Assembly: GCA_964386535.1 (NCBI GenBank)
Contig: CAYLRY010000004.1
Coordinates: 1-64,000, forward strand
Direction: 5' to 3'
Length of the DNA: 64,000 nt
Source of the DNA: CAYLRY01 sp964386535
Lineage (GTDB): Bacteria > Chloroflexota > Dehalococcoidia > Dehalococcoidales > UBA3254
Under the pieces are notes generated by a model. That model did no database searches. It was not told where the DNA came from and saw only the letters and a list, made by a program, of their open reading frames with translations. Below, in pieces: positions 17,948-26,143 of the stretch; within the stretch, counting starts at the first letter, position 1, and each line of letters opens with the position of its first letter. The position numbers and the translations under genes are program-made.

Positions 17948-19011
17948 TTGCAATTGTAGCCTTTGTAATAATCCTGGTTTTTCTGGTCATCGCCCATGAG
18001 CTGGGCCACTTCATCACCGCCAAAGCCAGGGGCGTCAATGTTATGGAGTTCGGTATAGGTTTTCCCCCGCGCATCTGGGGCATCAGGCGCGGCGAAACCC
18101 TTTATTCTATCAATGCCTTGCCCCTGGGCGGCTTCGTCAAACTGGCGGGCGAGGAGGACCCCAAAGTCCCCCGCAGCCTGGCCAGCAAAGGTTACGGGAC
18201 GCGCCTCCTGGTGCTGGGCGCCGGTTCCCTGATGAATATCATCCTGCCTTTTATTCTTCTAACCGTGGCCTTTATGCTGCCGCATGATATTTACACCGCC
18301 CCCATTCAGGTCAAAGAGGTACTGGCAGGTTCCCAGGCTGAAAGAGCCGGAATCCGCGCCGGAGATACCCTGATCAGCATCAATGATACTCCCATTAATA
18401 ACACCGCTGACGTCCAGCGCCTTACCCTGCTTAACCTGGGTAATAAGATCAACCTGAAGGTCAGGCATGGCGATAATACTCAGGAGACCATTCAAGTGGA
18501 GCCCATGTGGAAACCGCCGGCTGGACAGGGCGCCACCGGTCTGGGCATTGCTTACATGGCCTCTGAAAACTACACCGTTTCCAGTGAATCTTTGCCTTTC
18601 TGGGAAGCTGTCCCCACCGGGGCCGTTAACCTGTATGATACTTTAAGACTGTATAAAAATGAGGTAGTACGCTGGATTGTGGGCTCTTCCACTCCCCAGT
18701 TGTCCGGCGTGGTGGGTATGACCGAGGTCACTGCGCAGGTGGCCAAGGCCGGCATCAGCCCCCTGATCGAATGGGCGGCTTTCATCAGCATCAACCTGGG
18801 CATTATCAACATCCTGCCCCTGCCGGCCCTGGACGGCGGACGCATTGCCTTCGTCCTCCTGGAAATGGTGCGCCGGGGACGCCGCGTTTCTCCCAGGGTG
18901 GAAGGTCTGGTACATTCTATAGGCTTTATGTTGTTAATAGCCTTGATGGTTGTGATCACCTATAAAGATATCTTCAATATCGTAACTACAGGCAGCGCTA
19001 TCAATCCGTAG
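17935..19011 (+). CDS. rseP: Site-2 intramembrane zinc metalloprotease RseP
   Basis: 358 residues. The first membrane segment contains IAHELGHFITAKARG, with the HExxH zinc site, followed by FGIGFPPRIWG. A PDZ domain spans about 120-200 (AGIRAGDTLISIND). The second catalytic motif NILPLPALDGGRI lies near 285 and further membrane segments follow to the C-terminus. It cleaves membrane-embedded substrates such as anti-sigma factors or signal-peptide remnants. It overlaps the end of dxr. Confidence 0.95.
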   Translation: MDLLIAIVAFVIILVFLVIAHELGHFITAKARGVNVMEFGIGFPPRIWGIRRGETLYSINALPLGGFVKLAGEEDPKVPRSLASKGYGTRLLVLGAGSLMNIILPFILLTVAFMLPHDIYTAPIQVKEVLAGSQAERAGIRAGDTLISINDTPINNTADVQRLTLLNLGNKINLKVRHGDNTQETIQVEPMWKPPAGQGATGLGIAYMASENYTVSSESLPFWEAVPTGAVNLYDTLRLYKNEVVRWIVGSSTPQLSGVVGMTEVTAQVAKAGISPLIEWAAFISINLGIINILPLPALDGGRIAFVLLEMVRRGRRVSPRVEGLVHSIGFMLLIALMVVITYKDIFNIVTTGSAINP

Positions 19012-19278
19012 CCCTGGTTCTGGGTCTCAGCTGGAAAATTGGGATTGAACCTGTTCCGGGTTAGCCTACCTTAATTTTGAACGTCTCAGGAGGAAGCTGC
19101 CGCTTTCAAATATACGAATAATAATCAATTTCGCACTATTACATTTGCACGGCCCCTTATCCAAAAAATGCCCTGCTGCAAAAAATACAGGCCGCTTTTC
19201 CAAATCAACTGGCCTTCTTTCCGGCGCCTCCCATAACCCTACCTATCAAATAATGCTCGCAATTCGAAAGAAAACTGC

Positions 19279-20412
19279 TTATTTTAGAGGAGCTGGAGCT
19301 CTCAGAGATGCTGCCGAAGCCGGTGGAATATGAGTTGGGGGTCTGACCAGGTCGAATCTGATAGCCTGGGCTTTACAGCCGACGACGCAGACGCCGCACC
19401 CATAGCATTCCTTGGGATCAATCTTAGCCTTCAGCTTCTTGGAGCCCGACACCTTGACCATATCAATAGAGCCAAATGAGCAGCGCTCAATACAGGTCTG
19501 ACAGCCGGTGCATTTATCCGGATCGATAGTGGCCTGGAACCGGCTGGGGGTATAGAGGGCATGCATATCTTCACCTGAAGCCTGGCACTGAATCAGCATG
19601 CTGCAGCAATCTGCAGCACAACTGCAAATAATTCCCGGCATTACAGCCGCATTGCCCGGACCTTCATGGATAAGCCCTGATCTCTCCGCCTCATCAGATT
19701 TAGCCAGGGCTTCTTTAACAGTGTAAACCTTCATCAGGCTGCCCTGGGTCTTAGAATACTCAAATGTATCTTTTCTAAACTGGAAGCAGTTCCACATGGG
19801 GTGATCACACCTGTTGCCTTTGTTGTCTTCAAACTTGATGGTAGATTTTCCTCCCATCCCTCCTCCAGACCGGCAGCCGCAAGCCCCGGAGATTATTATC
19901 TCCGCTCTTTCGAATATCTGCTCAATATCTTCGTGCCACAACAGGTCTTCCTTCTTTATATTAGGATTGGACTTGATGGCTAATCTGGCTGGGTACACCC
20001 GGTGTATCGGGTTTCCAGTTTTTTTAAACCATTCCATCCAGCCCTTTACCTCGCGATTGGGATTTTCCTCAGCCCATTTCTTTCTCCAGTATTTGTACTC
20101 CTCTGAAGCAGCTTTTGGTACACCGGACGGGGCGGCAAATCCGTAGTGTACTCCCCTGCGAAATTGATATTGAGTCTTTCCTTTGTAAATCAGCCCCCGT
20201 TCTACCAGATTATCCAGTTTTTCAGCCAGACTTTTTTCGTCAAGCTTCAGTCTCTCTGCCAGTTCCGGCGCGGTTACCGGATCTATGCACTTGAGAAGCA
20301 GTTCCGCCTCTTCCAGGGTAAATAGAGCTTCAAGACTTTTACGAAAGCTGTATGACTCCGGAAAATCCCACATCTCTGCGATCGTCTGGTAGGCATCATT
20401 TTTCTTGTCCAT
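19279..20412 (-). CDS. Winged-helix/ferredoxin protein, copy 1
   Basis: 377 residues. The N-terminal about 100 residues look like a winged helix (TAPELAERLKLDEKSLAEKL, then DNLVERGLIYKG). A central region has the cysteine clusters SGACGCRSGG and CSCAADCCSMLIQC. The C-terminus has two 4Fe-4S ferredoxin motifs, CTGCQTCIERC and CYGCGVCVVGC. GGGAGGA precedes the ATG. It is a paralogue of the protein at 49.1-50.2 kb, sharing the same domain order and closing sequence. The combination suggests an iron-sulfur electron carrier or a redox-responsive regulator; I cannot decide which. It stands alone, next to an accessory region. Confidence 0.85.
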   Translation of the reverse strand: MDKKNDAYQTIAEMWDFPESYSFRKSLEALFTLEEAELLLKCIDPVTAPELAERLKLDEKSLAEKLDNLVERGLIYKGKTQYQFRRGVHYGFAAPSGVPKAASEEYKYWRKKWAEENPNREVKGWMEWFKKTGNPIHRVYPARLAIKSNPNIKKEDLLWHEDIEQIFERAEIIISGACGCRSGGGMGGKSTIKFEDNKGNRCDHPMWNCFQFRKDTFEYSKTQGSLMKVYTVKEALAKSDEAERSGLIHEGPGNAAVMPGIICSCAADCCSMLIQCQASGEDMHALYTPSRFQATIDPDKCTGCQTCIERCSFGSIDMVKVSGSKKLKAKIDPKECYGCGVCVVGCKAQAIRFDLVRPPTHIPPASAASLRAPAPLK

Positions 20413-20892
20413 ATTGATCCTCCCTATTTTATTTTATAACGCATTATAACACACTGCCCTAATAATGGGTTCTTCCCTCGATAGCTTATACAGGTCCCGA
20501 TAGTCATCTAAGCAATGACTGGTCATTAATATTGAATCGAGTATATGTTTTGTATATCGCCACATGATATCATAAACACATTGACATCCTTTCCTTACGA
20601 GCATAAGATTCTGGCAAAGCACAATTTCATCGAAGAGGCATTCTATGCCTAAAACCAAAAAATCCAATGCTAATAACAAATCTGACTGTACTGTAAAAAG
20701 GTAGTATTTGAACGTTTTGGTCAGAAATTTATCCTCGAAAATTAGCATAAAATACAATTCTAAGGCCTTTTTTCACTTGAGCTAAAATTGACTTCCAGTC
20801 TCAATAGAATGACATTCTGACTTGGTGACTGGAAAGGGTGGTTCCATACTTGTGTTAAATACGAAAAAAAGGAGACAGCCGGTGAGGATTAA
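20413..20892. other. A/T-rich interval without a supported gene
   Basis: A 107-codon frame on the minus strand (20434-20757) is open but A/T-rich, hydrophobic and without recognisable family or clear ribosome site. I do not call it a gene. It may be decayed DNA at the edge of the accessory patch. Confidence 0.35.
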
Positions 20893-21009
20893 ATGGCAGT
20901 TATAAGGAGATTGTCATTAAAGAAAAAATCAGGAAGATCTGGAAAAAGCATAAAAGACGTCTATATGCCGATGGCTTTAGAGGATGTGCCTCCTGCTCAT
21001 GGACTTTAA
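20893..21009 (+). CDS. Possible 38-residue basic peptide
   Basis: A short frame begins with a Lys/Arg-rich segment (MAVIRRLSLKKKSGRSGK) and ends at TAA 21007-21009, converging on the antitoxin gene. GTGAGG lies just before the ATG. No family is recognised. It could be a remnant. Confidence 0.25.
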   Translation: MAVIRRLSLKKKSGRSGKSIKDVYMPMALEDVPPAHGL

Positions 21010-21018
21010 AATCCTTTA

Positions 21019-21240
21019 TCAAGCTTCTCTCCGTCCCTCGTGTATATATTCAACTATCTCTTCGCGGGTAATATTCAGATCCAGTCCTTTCACATCCAGG
21101 GGAGACTGCAAGGTCTCAGCCGGTCTGACTAAAAAGACCTGTCCGTCACGTCTACGTATGCGGACGGCCCCTTCACGCCTGGCTTCATCCAGCAGGGTTG
21201 ACAGCTTCTGTCGAGCTTCAGAATAAGTATATTCTTTCAT
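21019..21240 (-). CDS. Phd/YefM-type antitoxin
   Basis: About 73 residues from ATG at 21240. MKEYTYSEARQKLSTLLDEA is the typical N-terminal DNA-binding half of Phd/YefM antitoxins, and the remainder (RRRDGQVFLVRPAE) fits the same fold, with a charged C-terminal tail for toxin binding. It overlaps the 3' end of the PIN gene by 4 bp, so the pair is one operon with the toxin gene first, the reverse of the usual order. It presumably neutralises the PIN nuclease and represses the operon through the palindrome at 21650-21663. Confidence 0.85.
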   Translation of the reverse strand: MKEYTYSEARQKLSTLLDEARREGAVRIRRRDGQVFLVRPAETLQSPLDVKGLDLNITREEIVEYIHEGRREA

Positions 21241-21647
21241 AAAGAAACCTCCAGAATATTTATACCAGCATCTCTGGCTTTTTGGCATAAAGCTTTGTCC
21301 AGTGATATTAAGCCGGTACGATACTCCCGTGCGCAGGCAATTATATACGCATCATAAGCATATATATCAAACGCCGCAGCAATCCGCAGTGCATCCTTTA
21401 AGCTGACTTCTACATACCGGACCGGAATGCGATTATATATTTCTAAAATGGCTCCTATCTGGTTACCCGTAATTCTGTTTCTTTTCAGCATGGCAGCCAG
21501 AGCATTTCCAATCTCCCAGTGAACTGAAGCCGGCGCCACCAGATCCATACCGACGGTTATTTTAATCAGTTTGCTTTTTTCAGCTTCGTTAACTATAACC
21601 GCAACTAATACGGAAGTATCTACAGTAACATACAATGAGCCTTTCAT
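21237..21647 (-). CDS. PIN-domain (VapC-like) toxin
   Basis: About 136 residues from ATG at 21647. PIN features: VTVDTSVLVAVIVNE (first Asp), HWEIGNAL (Glu), AYDAYIIACAREY (Asp pair) and GLISLDKALCQKA (last Asp). The four acidic residues that bind Mg2+ for RNA cleavage therefore appear intact. The ATG has no ribosome site: the operator palindrome ends 3 bp upstream of it, so the mRNA may be leaderless. It is the first gene of a two-gene toxin-antitoxin operon with the Phd-type antitoxin. Confidence 0.88.
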   Translation of the reverse strand: MKGSLYVTVDTSVLVAVIVNEAEKSKLIKITVGMDLVAPASVHWEIGNALAAMLKRNRITGNQIGAILEIYNRIPVRYVEVSLKDALRIAAAFDIYAYDAYIIACAREYRTGLISLDKALCQKARDAGINILEVSL

Positions 21648-21649
21648 AA

Positions 21650-21663
21650 TGTACAATTGTACA
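21650..21663. promoter_or_regulatory. Palindromic operator of the PIN/Phd operon
   Basis: TGTACAATTGTACA is a perfect 14-bp palindrome placed immediately upstream of the PIN ATG. A second small dyad, TTAAAC-GCC-GTTTAA, lies at 21685-21699. Binding by the antitoxin is inferred. Confidence 0.6.
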
Positions 21664-21792
21664 ATATTATGAATAACATGTCTATTAAACGCCGTTTAAC
21701 CGGCTTCCCTTTGTATTGTTATAGTTAAAAAGAGGGATTATTATTGACTAAGCCAAACGAAATTTATTTGACTTTCCTTCTATTGATAATAA

Positions 21793-21945
21793 TTTGAAAA
21801 ATTGGTGCATAAATTCAAGGAAGATTGCAATGAAGAGGCAGGGGAATACAGGACGCCGCGGGACGCGGTAAGACTGATGGCTGAATTGACTTTCCTGCCG
21901 GTAGCTGTCGATAATACTTTAAAGTCAGGCGAATGGCTTAAATAA
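21793..21945 (+). pseudogene. Remnant of a type I restriction N6-adenine methylase (HsdM)
   Basis: An open stretch of about 50 codons reads as HsdM around its pre-catalytic region: FEKLVHKFKEDCNEEAGEYR then TPRDAVRLMAELTFLP. The usual family form at this point is AGE(F/H)xTPRxVxRLM. It starts directly after a stop codon and ends at TAA 21943-21945, so the SAM-binding and NPPY regions are missing, as are hsdS and hsdR. It is a scrap of a lost restriction system. Confidence 0.65.
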
Positions 21946-22470
21946 AATTTAAGTTACAACCTGCTGGTTCTTCTTTTGATATTACGAACAAGGTTTTATT
22001 AATAATAAATATGGAGCAAGAAAATTACTTGGAAACGCTTCCTGAAAAAGCACAGGATAATCTTCGGAAACTGGCAGACCAGGTAGATGGAGTTAGCCCG
22101 ATTTAAACTGGTAGATTCCAGGTATCGTCCATGGACGTAGATAAACCCATCGAAAAACGGCAATATTAGACGAGTTATCTGCCAAAATCCGGAAAAATCA
22201 AATCTACATCTATTACATCCAGGCAACAAACAACGCCAACCTTCAAAAGACAAAACCGAGTTTTTCATCCGCTAAAGTTTAAGGTGAGAATTACCACTCT
22301 TAACGGGCCCCCAAAACCGGCCAGTCCTGAATACTTGAACACCAGCCGCTTAAAGCAGGCAAAATCTTGCACAGCCGGAGATAGTTTCTTTTTAATTAGA
22401 AAGTAACGTGTTTTATTATATAAACAGTTTGCGGCTGCTTTGTGGGTAGCACCTGGGGAAGAGGATTGCT
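21946..22470. other. Noncoding or decayed interval
   Basis: Contains only short frames, for example 22011-22106 (31 codons, beginning MEQENYLETLPEK), none with a clear family. It separates the HsdM scrap from the MNT/HEPN remnant and is probably degraded accessory DNA. Confidence 0.35.
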
Positions 22471-22859
22471 ATGGTTACAAAAACCGGTTCTTATATAAAA
22501 TCTTTAGAAGAGCTGAAAATAAATTGGTCTCTCAATGCAGTGAGACAATCGACTCCATGGTTCTGTATGGCTCTGCCGCACGCGGGCAGTACCGTCCCCT
22601 GGGGAGTGACACAGGTATTCTGGTTATCGGCAGGGATGACAACGGCTCTATAAAATCGGTAATCACTTCTACTATAGGATCAATGGACCTTGATAACTCC
22701 ACTGCCATCAGCCTGGGTTATATTTCCCGTGAGAACTTCAGGCGCTATCTGGAATGGGGCTCTCCATTTCTTCAAAACGTGCTTGAAGAAGGCATCATCC
22801 TTTATGACCATGGAACCTTCGAAAAAGTTAGTAGAAGTCTCGTTAAAGCGGGCAGATGA
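22471..22859 (+). pseudogene. Decayed MNT-type nucleotidyltransferase
   Basis: The core MVLYGSAARGQYRPLGSD is the GSxxRG...SD motif of minimal nucleotidyltransferases. The normal SDxD is SDTG here, so the second catalytic Asp is lost. The best start (ATG at 22471 after GGAAGAGG) is in a different frame from the core: joining SYIKSLEEL from that frame to KLVSQCSETIDSMVLYG needs a frameshift near 22520. Its 3' end overlaps a HEPN remnant. Intact MNT/HEPN pairs act as toxin-antitoxin modules with the MNT protein as antitoxin; this pair is broken. Confidence 0.6.
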
Positions 22860-22990
22860 GGCTCTAAGGGAAGCTGGAATACTGTTTAAGCAGCGCGAGC
22901 TTTATGTCTCGGTTTCCAGGGCTTAATACTGTGTATTCCATGCGGTTGAGGCCGTTCTTAACTCCAAAGGAATCAGGACTAAAACGCAAT
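22810..22990 (+). pseudogene. HEPN-domain toxin remnant with nonsense codon
   Basis: From ATG at 22810 the frame encodes SLKRADEALREAGILFKQ then RELYVSVSRA, then TAA at 22924-22926. In the same frame it continues YCVFHAVEAVLNSKGIRTKT, the next helix of the HEPN fold. The conserved family stretch is SRAYYAxFHA, so a single change of a Tyr codon TAC to TAA explains the interruption. Similarity fades after about 22990. It overlaps the MNT remnant, as in intact modules. Confidence 0.65.
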
Positions 22991-23157
22991 GTGCGCCACG
23001 AAGCAACCAACAAAAACAATACCACACAGAAGATGAGGGTAGACCCCTTGGAGCCGTCATGCAGGTGGAGGCTCCAAACCACCTTAAGCTGCTGTGGCCA
23101 AAAGCCCTGTGTTCCGCCCCATTTGACATCCTCTTAACCCTGTTGTACACTAAAATA

Positions 23158-23173
23158 TGTGATAAATATCACA
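23158..23173. promoter_or_regulatory. Dyad TGTGATA-AA-TATCACA
   Basis: A perfect 7+7 inverted repeat about 70 bp upstream of the MFS gene start. TGTGA half-sites resemble CRP/FNR-family operators. The regulator is not in the window. Confidence 0.55.
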
Positions 23174-23184
23174 TTGTGATTTGT

Positions 23185-23214
23185 ATCATATTGTGATTGA
23201 AGTCACAATATGAT
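23185..23214. promoter_or_regulatory. 12-bp inverted repeat upstream of the MFS gene
   Basis: ATCATATTGTGA (23185-23196) and TCACAATATGAT (23203-23214) are perfect inverted repeats with a 6-bp spacer, sharing the TGTGA core with the dyad at 23158-23173. It ends about 30 bp before the MFS ATG, a position suited to repression. Confidence 0.65.
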
Positions 23215-23245
23215 CATAAAAGAACATCCAATTGAGGGAACTATT

Positions 23246-24526
23246 ATGCAGGAAAGCGGACTCAGCCAGCCAGGTCAAAAAATTTCCCGGATGCGCTATG
23301 CTGTGATCATCCTGGCTTCCATAGTCATTATGTTGTGCGCTGGCGCAGTTTATGCCTGGAGCATCTTCGTGGCCCCTCTGAAGGCTGAGTTCGGCTACAG
23401 CACCACCCAGACCCAGATCGTTTTCGGTCTGATCATAGCTGTTTTTACCCTGTCCATGCTCTTCGTCAATAAAGTCCTGAGAAGGTATGGCCCCCGGATC
23501 ACCGCTATCACCGGGGTAGTCTTATTCAGCCTGGGCTACCTGGTGGCTTCTTTCTCACAGGGCAATTTGCTGTGGCTGATTGTGGGCATGAGCGTCCTCT
23601 CCGGCACCGGCATGGCCTTTGGCTATGTTACAGTTTTGAACAACCTGGTCAAATGGTTCCCGCATCACAGGGGACTGGCTACAGGGCTGGCTGTCTCCGG
23701 CTTCGGTGGTGGAGCTATCTTGCTCTCTCAGATCGCACGTCCCCTGTTAAGCCTTAACTGGGCGGTGCTGGACATCTTCCGTCTGGTGGGCCTAATCTAC
23801 GGCGTATTGTTTTTAGCTGGTTCTCTTTTCCTGACCTCGCCGGCCTGGAGCCGGACACCTTCGCCAGAGGCCAGGGTGGAAATGGTCGGGCTGCTCAGAG
23901 ACAGGCGCTTCTGGATATTATTTTATGTCTTTTTTGCCGGCTCCTTTGCCGGGATGCTCTTTTCCGGCAACCTTAAACCCATTGGCCAATCTTACGGTGT
24001 GAGCGAAGAAGCAGCCGTGCTGGCCATCAGCCTCTTTTCCATCGGCAATGCCGCCGGGCGTATCATATGGGGACAGATTCATGATATGGCTGGCGGTAAG
24101 CGGACCGTGCTTACTGCCCTGAGCCTGCTGGCTGTTTTTACCCTGTTGCTGATGGTAGGCTCAGGTAGCGACTTCCGTTTTATGCTGCTGACCCTGCTGG
24201 TGGGACTGACTTTTGGATCTAATTTCGTGACCTATGCCGCGGACTGCTGCCGTATCTGGGGGGCCGCCCGGCTGGATATTATTTACCCGGCTGTCTCTAT
24301 TGCTTACGGCCTGGCCGGGATTCTTGGGCCCTTCGCCGGAGGCGTTATCCGCGATTCTACCGGCGCCTATTACTGGGCGCTGATTGTCTCCGTCCTGGTC
24401 TGCTCCAGCGGAATTACCGTATATGCCTTATTGAAGTCCCAAACTCAAGTCCGGAGTCCAACTGCCCGGGTAAAAAAAGCGGTCTCTATGCCGCAGTCAG
24501 CCGGCAGCCCGGCCAATACCGGATAG
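23246..24526 (+). CDS. OFA-family major facilitator transporter
   Basis: About 426 residues and 12 predicted membrane segments. The first helix, CAGAVYAWSIFVAPL followed by EFGYSTTQTQIVFG, is typical of the oxalate/formate antiporter (OFA) family, as is the AGRIIWGQIHDMAGGKRT loop in the second half. I start at 23246, where GAGGGA is suitably placed; an upstream in-frame ATG at 23210 would overlap the operator repeat. The substrate is probably a small carboxylate. It is convergent with a histidine phosphatase with 5 bp between the stops, and preceded by two TGTGA dyads that suggest specific control. Confidence 0.88.
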   Translation: MQESGLSQPGQKISRMRYAVIILASIVIMLCAGAVYAWSIFVAPLKAEFGYSTTQTQIVFGLIIAVFTLSMLFVNKVLRRYGPRITAITGVVLFSLGYLVASFSQGNLLWLIVGMSVLSGTGMAFGYVTVLNNLVKWFPHHRGLATGLAVSGFGGGAILLSQIARPLLSLNWAVLDIFRLVGLIYGVLFLAGSLFLTSPAWSRTPSPEARVEMVGLLRDRRFWILFYVFFAGSFAGMLFSGNLKPIGQSYGVSEEAAVLAISLFSIGNAAGRIIWGQIHDMAGGKRTVLTALSLLAVFTLLLMVGSGSDFRFMLLTLLVGLTFGSNFVTYAADCCRIWGAARLDIIYPAVSIAYGLAGILGPFAGGVIRDSTGAYYWALIVSVLVCSSGITVYALLKSQTQVRSPTARVKKAVSMPQSAGSPANTG

Positions 24527-24531
24527 CCGCC

Positions 24532-25140
24532 TTATTTCCGGTTGTGGCAGCCGTCATTGAAAAGCTCAAGACTATAAGAGCCGTCCTGAGCCCGGGTAAC
24601 AATGGTCAGGGTACACTGGCTGAGTCTGAGGCGTTCCATGTTTACCAGGGGCAGCCCTAAAACCGAGCAGATAATGGTTAATAAGGACACATAATGCGAG
24701 ATTACCGCCACTGTGCCTTCCGTTTGCTGACTGGCTATTTCGTTGACTGCGCCCCATGTCCTTTTTTGTACTTCAGCTATGGATTCCACTCTATTATTCT
24801 TTAAATCCGCAATGTCGCTGCTGTTAAGAAGCTGGTCCCAGCGGAATCTCATGGTAGTTGAGTCTATCCCTTCCAGCTTGCCTACCTCGATTTCCTTCAA
24901 AGCTGGCATCGTTATGACTTCTAAATGGTGATACCTGGCGATGGCTTCCGCGGTGCGCCGGGCACGCTGGAGAGGGCTGGAATAAACGGCCAGCAGCCTT
25001 TCTTGCTTTAATCTTAAAGCTACATTTTCTGCTTGCTGCAAACCTGTCTCATTTAAGGGCGTATCGCTGCCGCCTCCCTGCAGGCGGTGAATTTTATTCC
25101 ATTCAGTCTCACCATGACGGATGAGAATAAATTTCAGCAT
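24532..25140 (-). CDS. Histidine phosphatase family protein
   Basis: 202 residues. The catalytic RHG motif is in LKFILIRHGETEWN at the N-terminus, with SSPLQRARRTAEAIA, the acidic LKEIEVGKLEG and the second His in VISHYVSL. This is the phosphoglycerate-mutase-like/CobC group, acting on phosphomonoesters such as sugar phosphates or alpha-ribazole phosphate; the substrate cannot be told from sequence. A GGAG site precedes the ATG. It stands alone. Confidence 0.9.
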   Translation of the reverse strand: MLKFILIRHGETEWNKIHRLQGGGSDTPLNETGLQQAENVALRLKQERLLAVYSSPLQRARRTAEAIARYHHLEVITMPALKEIEVGKLEGIDSTTMRFRWDQLLNSSDIADLKNNRVESIAEVQKRTWGAVNEIASQQTEGTVAVISHYVSLLTIICSVLGLPLVNMERLRLSQCTLTIVTRAQDGSYSLELFNDGCHNRK

Positions 25141-25495
25141 ATCAATCTCCTGATCCAGATAAACCCTGATCTTAGCCCGTAAAAGATGAAATTAAAGGAT
25201 TACTGGTAGACAACTCCATCACACCAGTATAAGCCAAAGCCGGCAGTGGAGTTCTGCCATATCAAGACTATCAGGTTGAAAAAACCGGGGTAGCTTTTTC
25301 CATTGATGTATCTGGTAAGGCGGTTTCGTAACCCGCCCCTGCACTGTCAAATTGCTTCAACTTTAGCCTCAAGTTTCAAGTTTTTTAAGCCCAGGCGTTG
25401 AGTGTTTGACAATAACACTTTAAGGACAGGGCAGGCGGAAAAGAGTCTCCTCTTCTCCCGCTGGAAACTTAACAATTGAAACTGGAAACCACGGT
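25141..25495. other. Noncoding interval
   Basis: No gene, tRNA, strong hairpin or known riboswitch seen between the phosphatase and the radical-SAM-linked gene. Confidence 0.4.
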
Positions 25496-26143
25496 TCACT
25501 TTGCCTTTAAAATGAGCTGCGTCCGGTGGATGGATTCCGGCCTTTCGGAAAAGCCCAGGGCAGCGGCTACCTGTTCTGGACGGCCTGAACCGGTGCCGTC
25601 GCAGCGCAGCCTCATTCCCAGAACCCCGGATGGGGGTTCCCAGCTAATTACCCATAAATCATTTATTAATGCCCGCAGGTCATACTGATGCGGGCCGGTA
25701 TCCCTCTGGTGCTGCCAGGGAAGATGCTCCAGATCCAGCAAGTCTTTCAGGGCTTTCTTTATATCAGCCGGCCCTTTGCTCGTATACACCTCTACCCGGT
25801 AGTCAGCCAGGCTGACCACCGCTTGCAGGGAAGGCAGGTCAGCAGCAATAGGATAGACTTTGTCCACACTCATGCCAGCCGGTAGTTGCTGGTTGACAGC
25901 CGAAACGAAAAAATGAGGGGCCACCCCTTTCACCACGAAAACATCCATAAATTCGGCTTCGCTGGTAACACCCAGCGCCAGGGGTGCTGCCAATGAAATC
26001 CGGGGGTGAGGACTGAATCCGGTGGAATAGGCAATCTGGATTCCCGCCCGGTTGAAAGCCCGCTGCCACAGGCGTACTATATCCAGGTGTGAAATAAACT
26101 TGATTTCCGGGCCCCGGCTAAACTTTATCCGCAGTCGCTGCAT
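25496..26143 (-). CDS. TIGR03936-type radical-SAM-linked protein (DUF2344)
   Basis: 215 residues. KFSRGPEIKFISHLDIVRLW, AFNRAGIQIAYSTGFSPHPR and ISLAAPLALGVTSEAEFMDV are the standard blocks of the DUF2344 family, which is usually fused or adjacent to a radical SAM (B12-binding) protein. No such partner is visible here. Its start overlaps the end of the CorC-type gene by 26 bp, so the two are translationally linked. In relatives the pair precedes ribosomal or RNA-processing genes. Function unproven. Confidence 0.88.
   Translation of the reverse strand: MQRLRIKFSRGPEIKFISHLDIVRLWQRAFNRAGIQIAYSTGFSPHPRISLAAPLALGVTSEAEFMDVFVVKGVAPHFFVSAVNQQLPAGMSVDKVYPIAADLPSLQAVVSLADYRVEVYTSKGPADIKKALKDLLDLEHLPWQHQRDTGPHQYDLRALINDLWVISWEPPSGVLGMRLRCDGTGSGRPEQVAAALGFSERPESIHRTQLILKAK

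Noticed and set aside
20434..20757. 107-codon hydrophobic frame upstream of the first ferredoxin protein
   Set aside because: No recognisable domain, no convincing start, and A/T-rich. Probably a chance or decayed frame.
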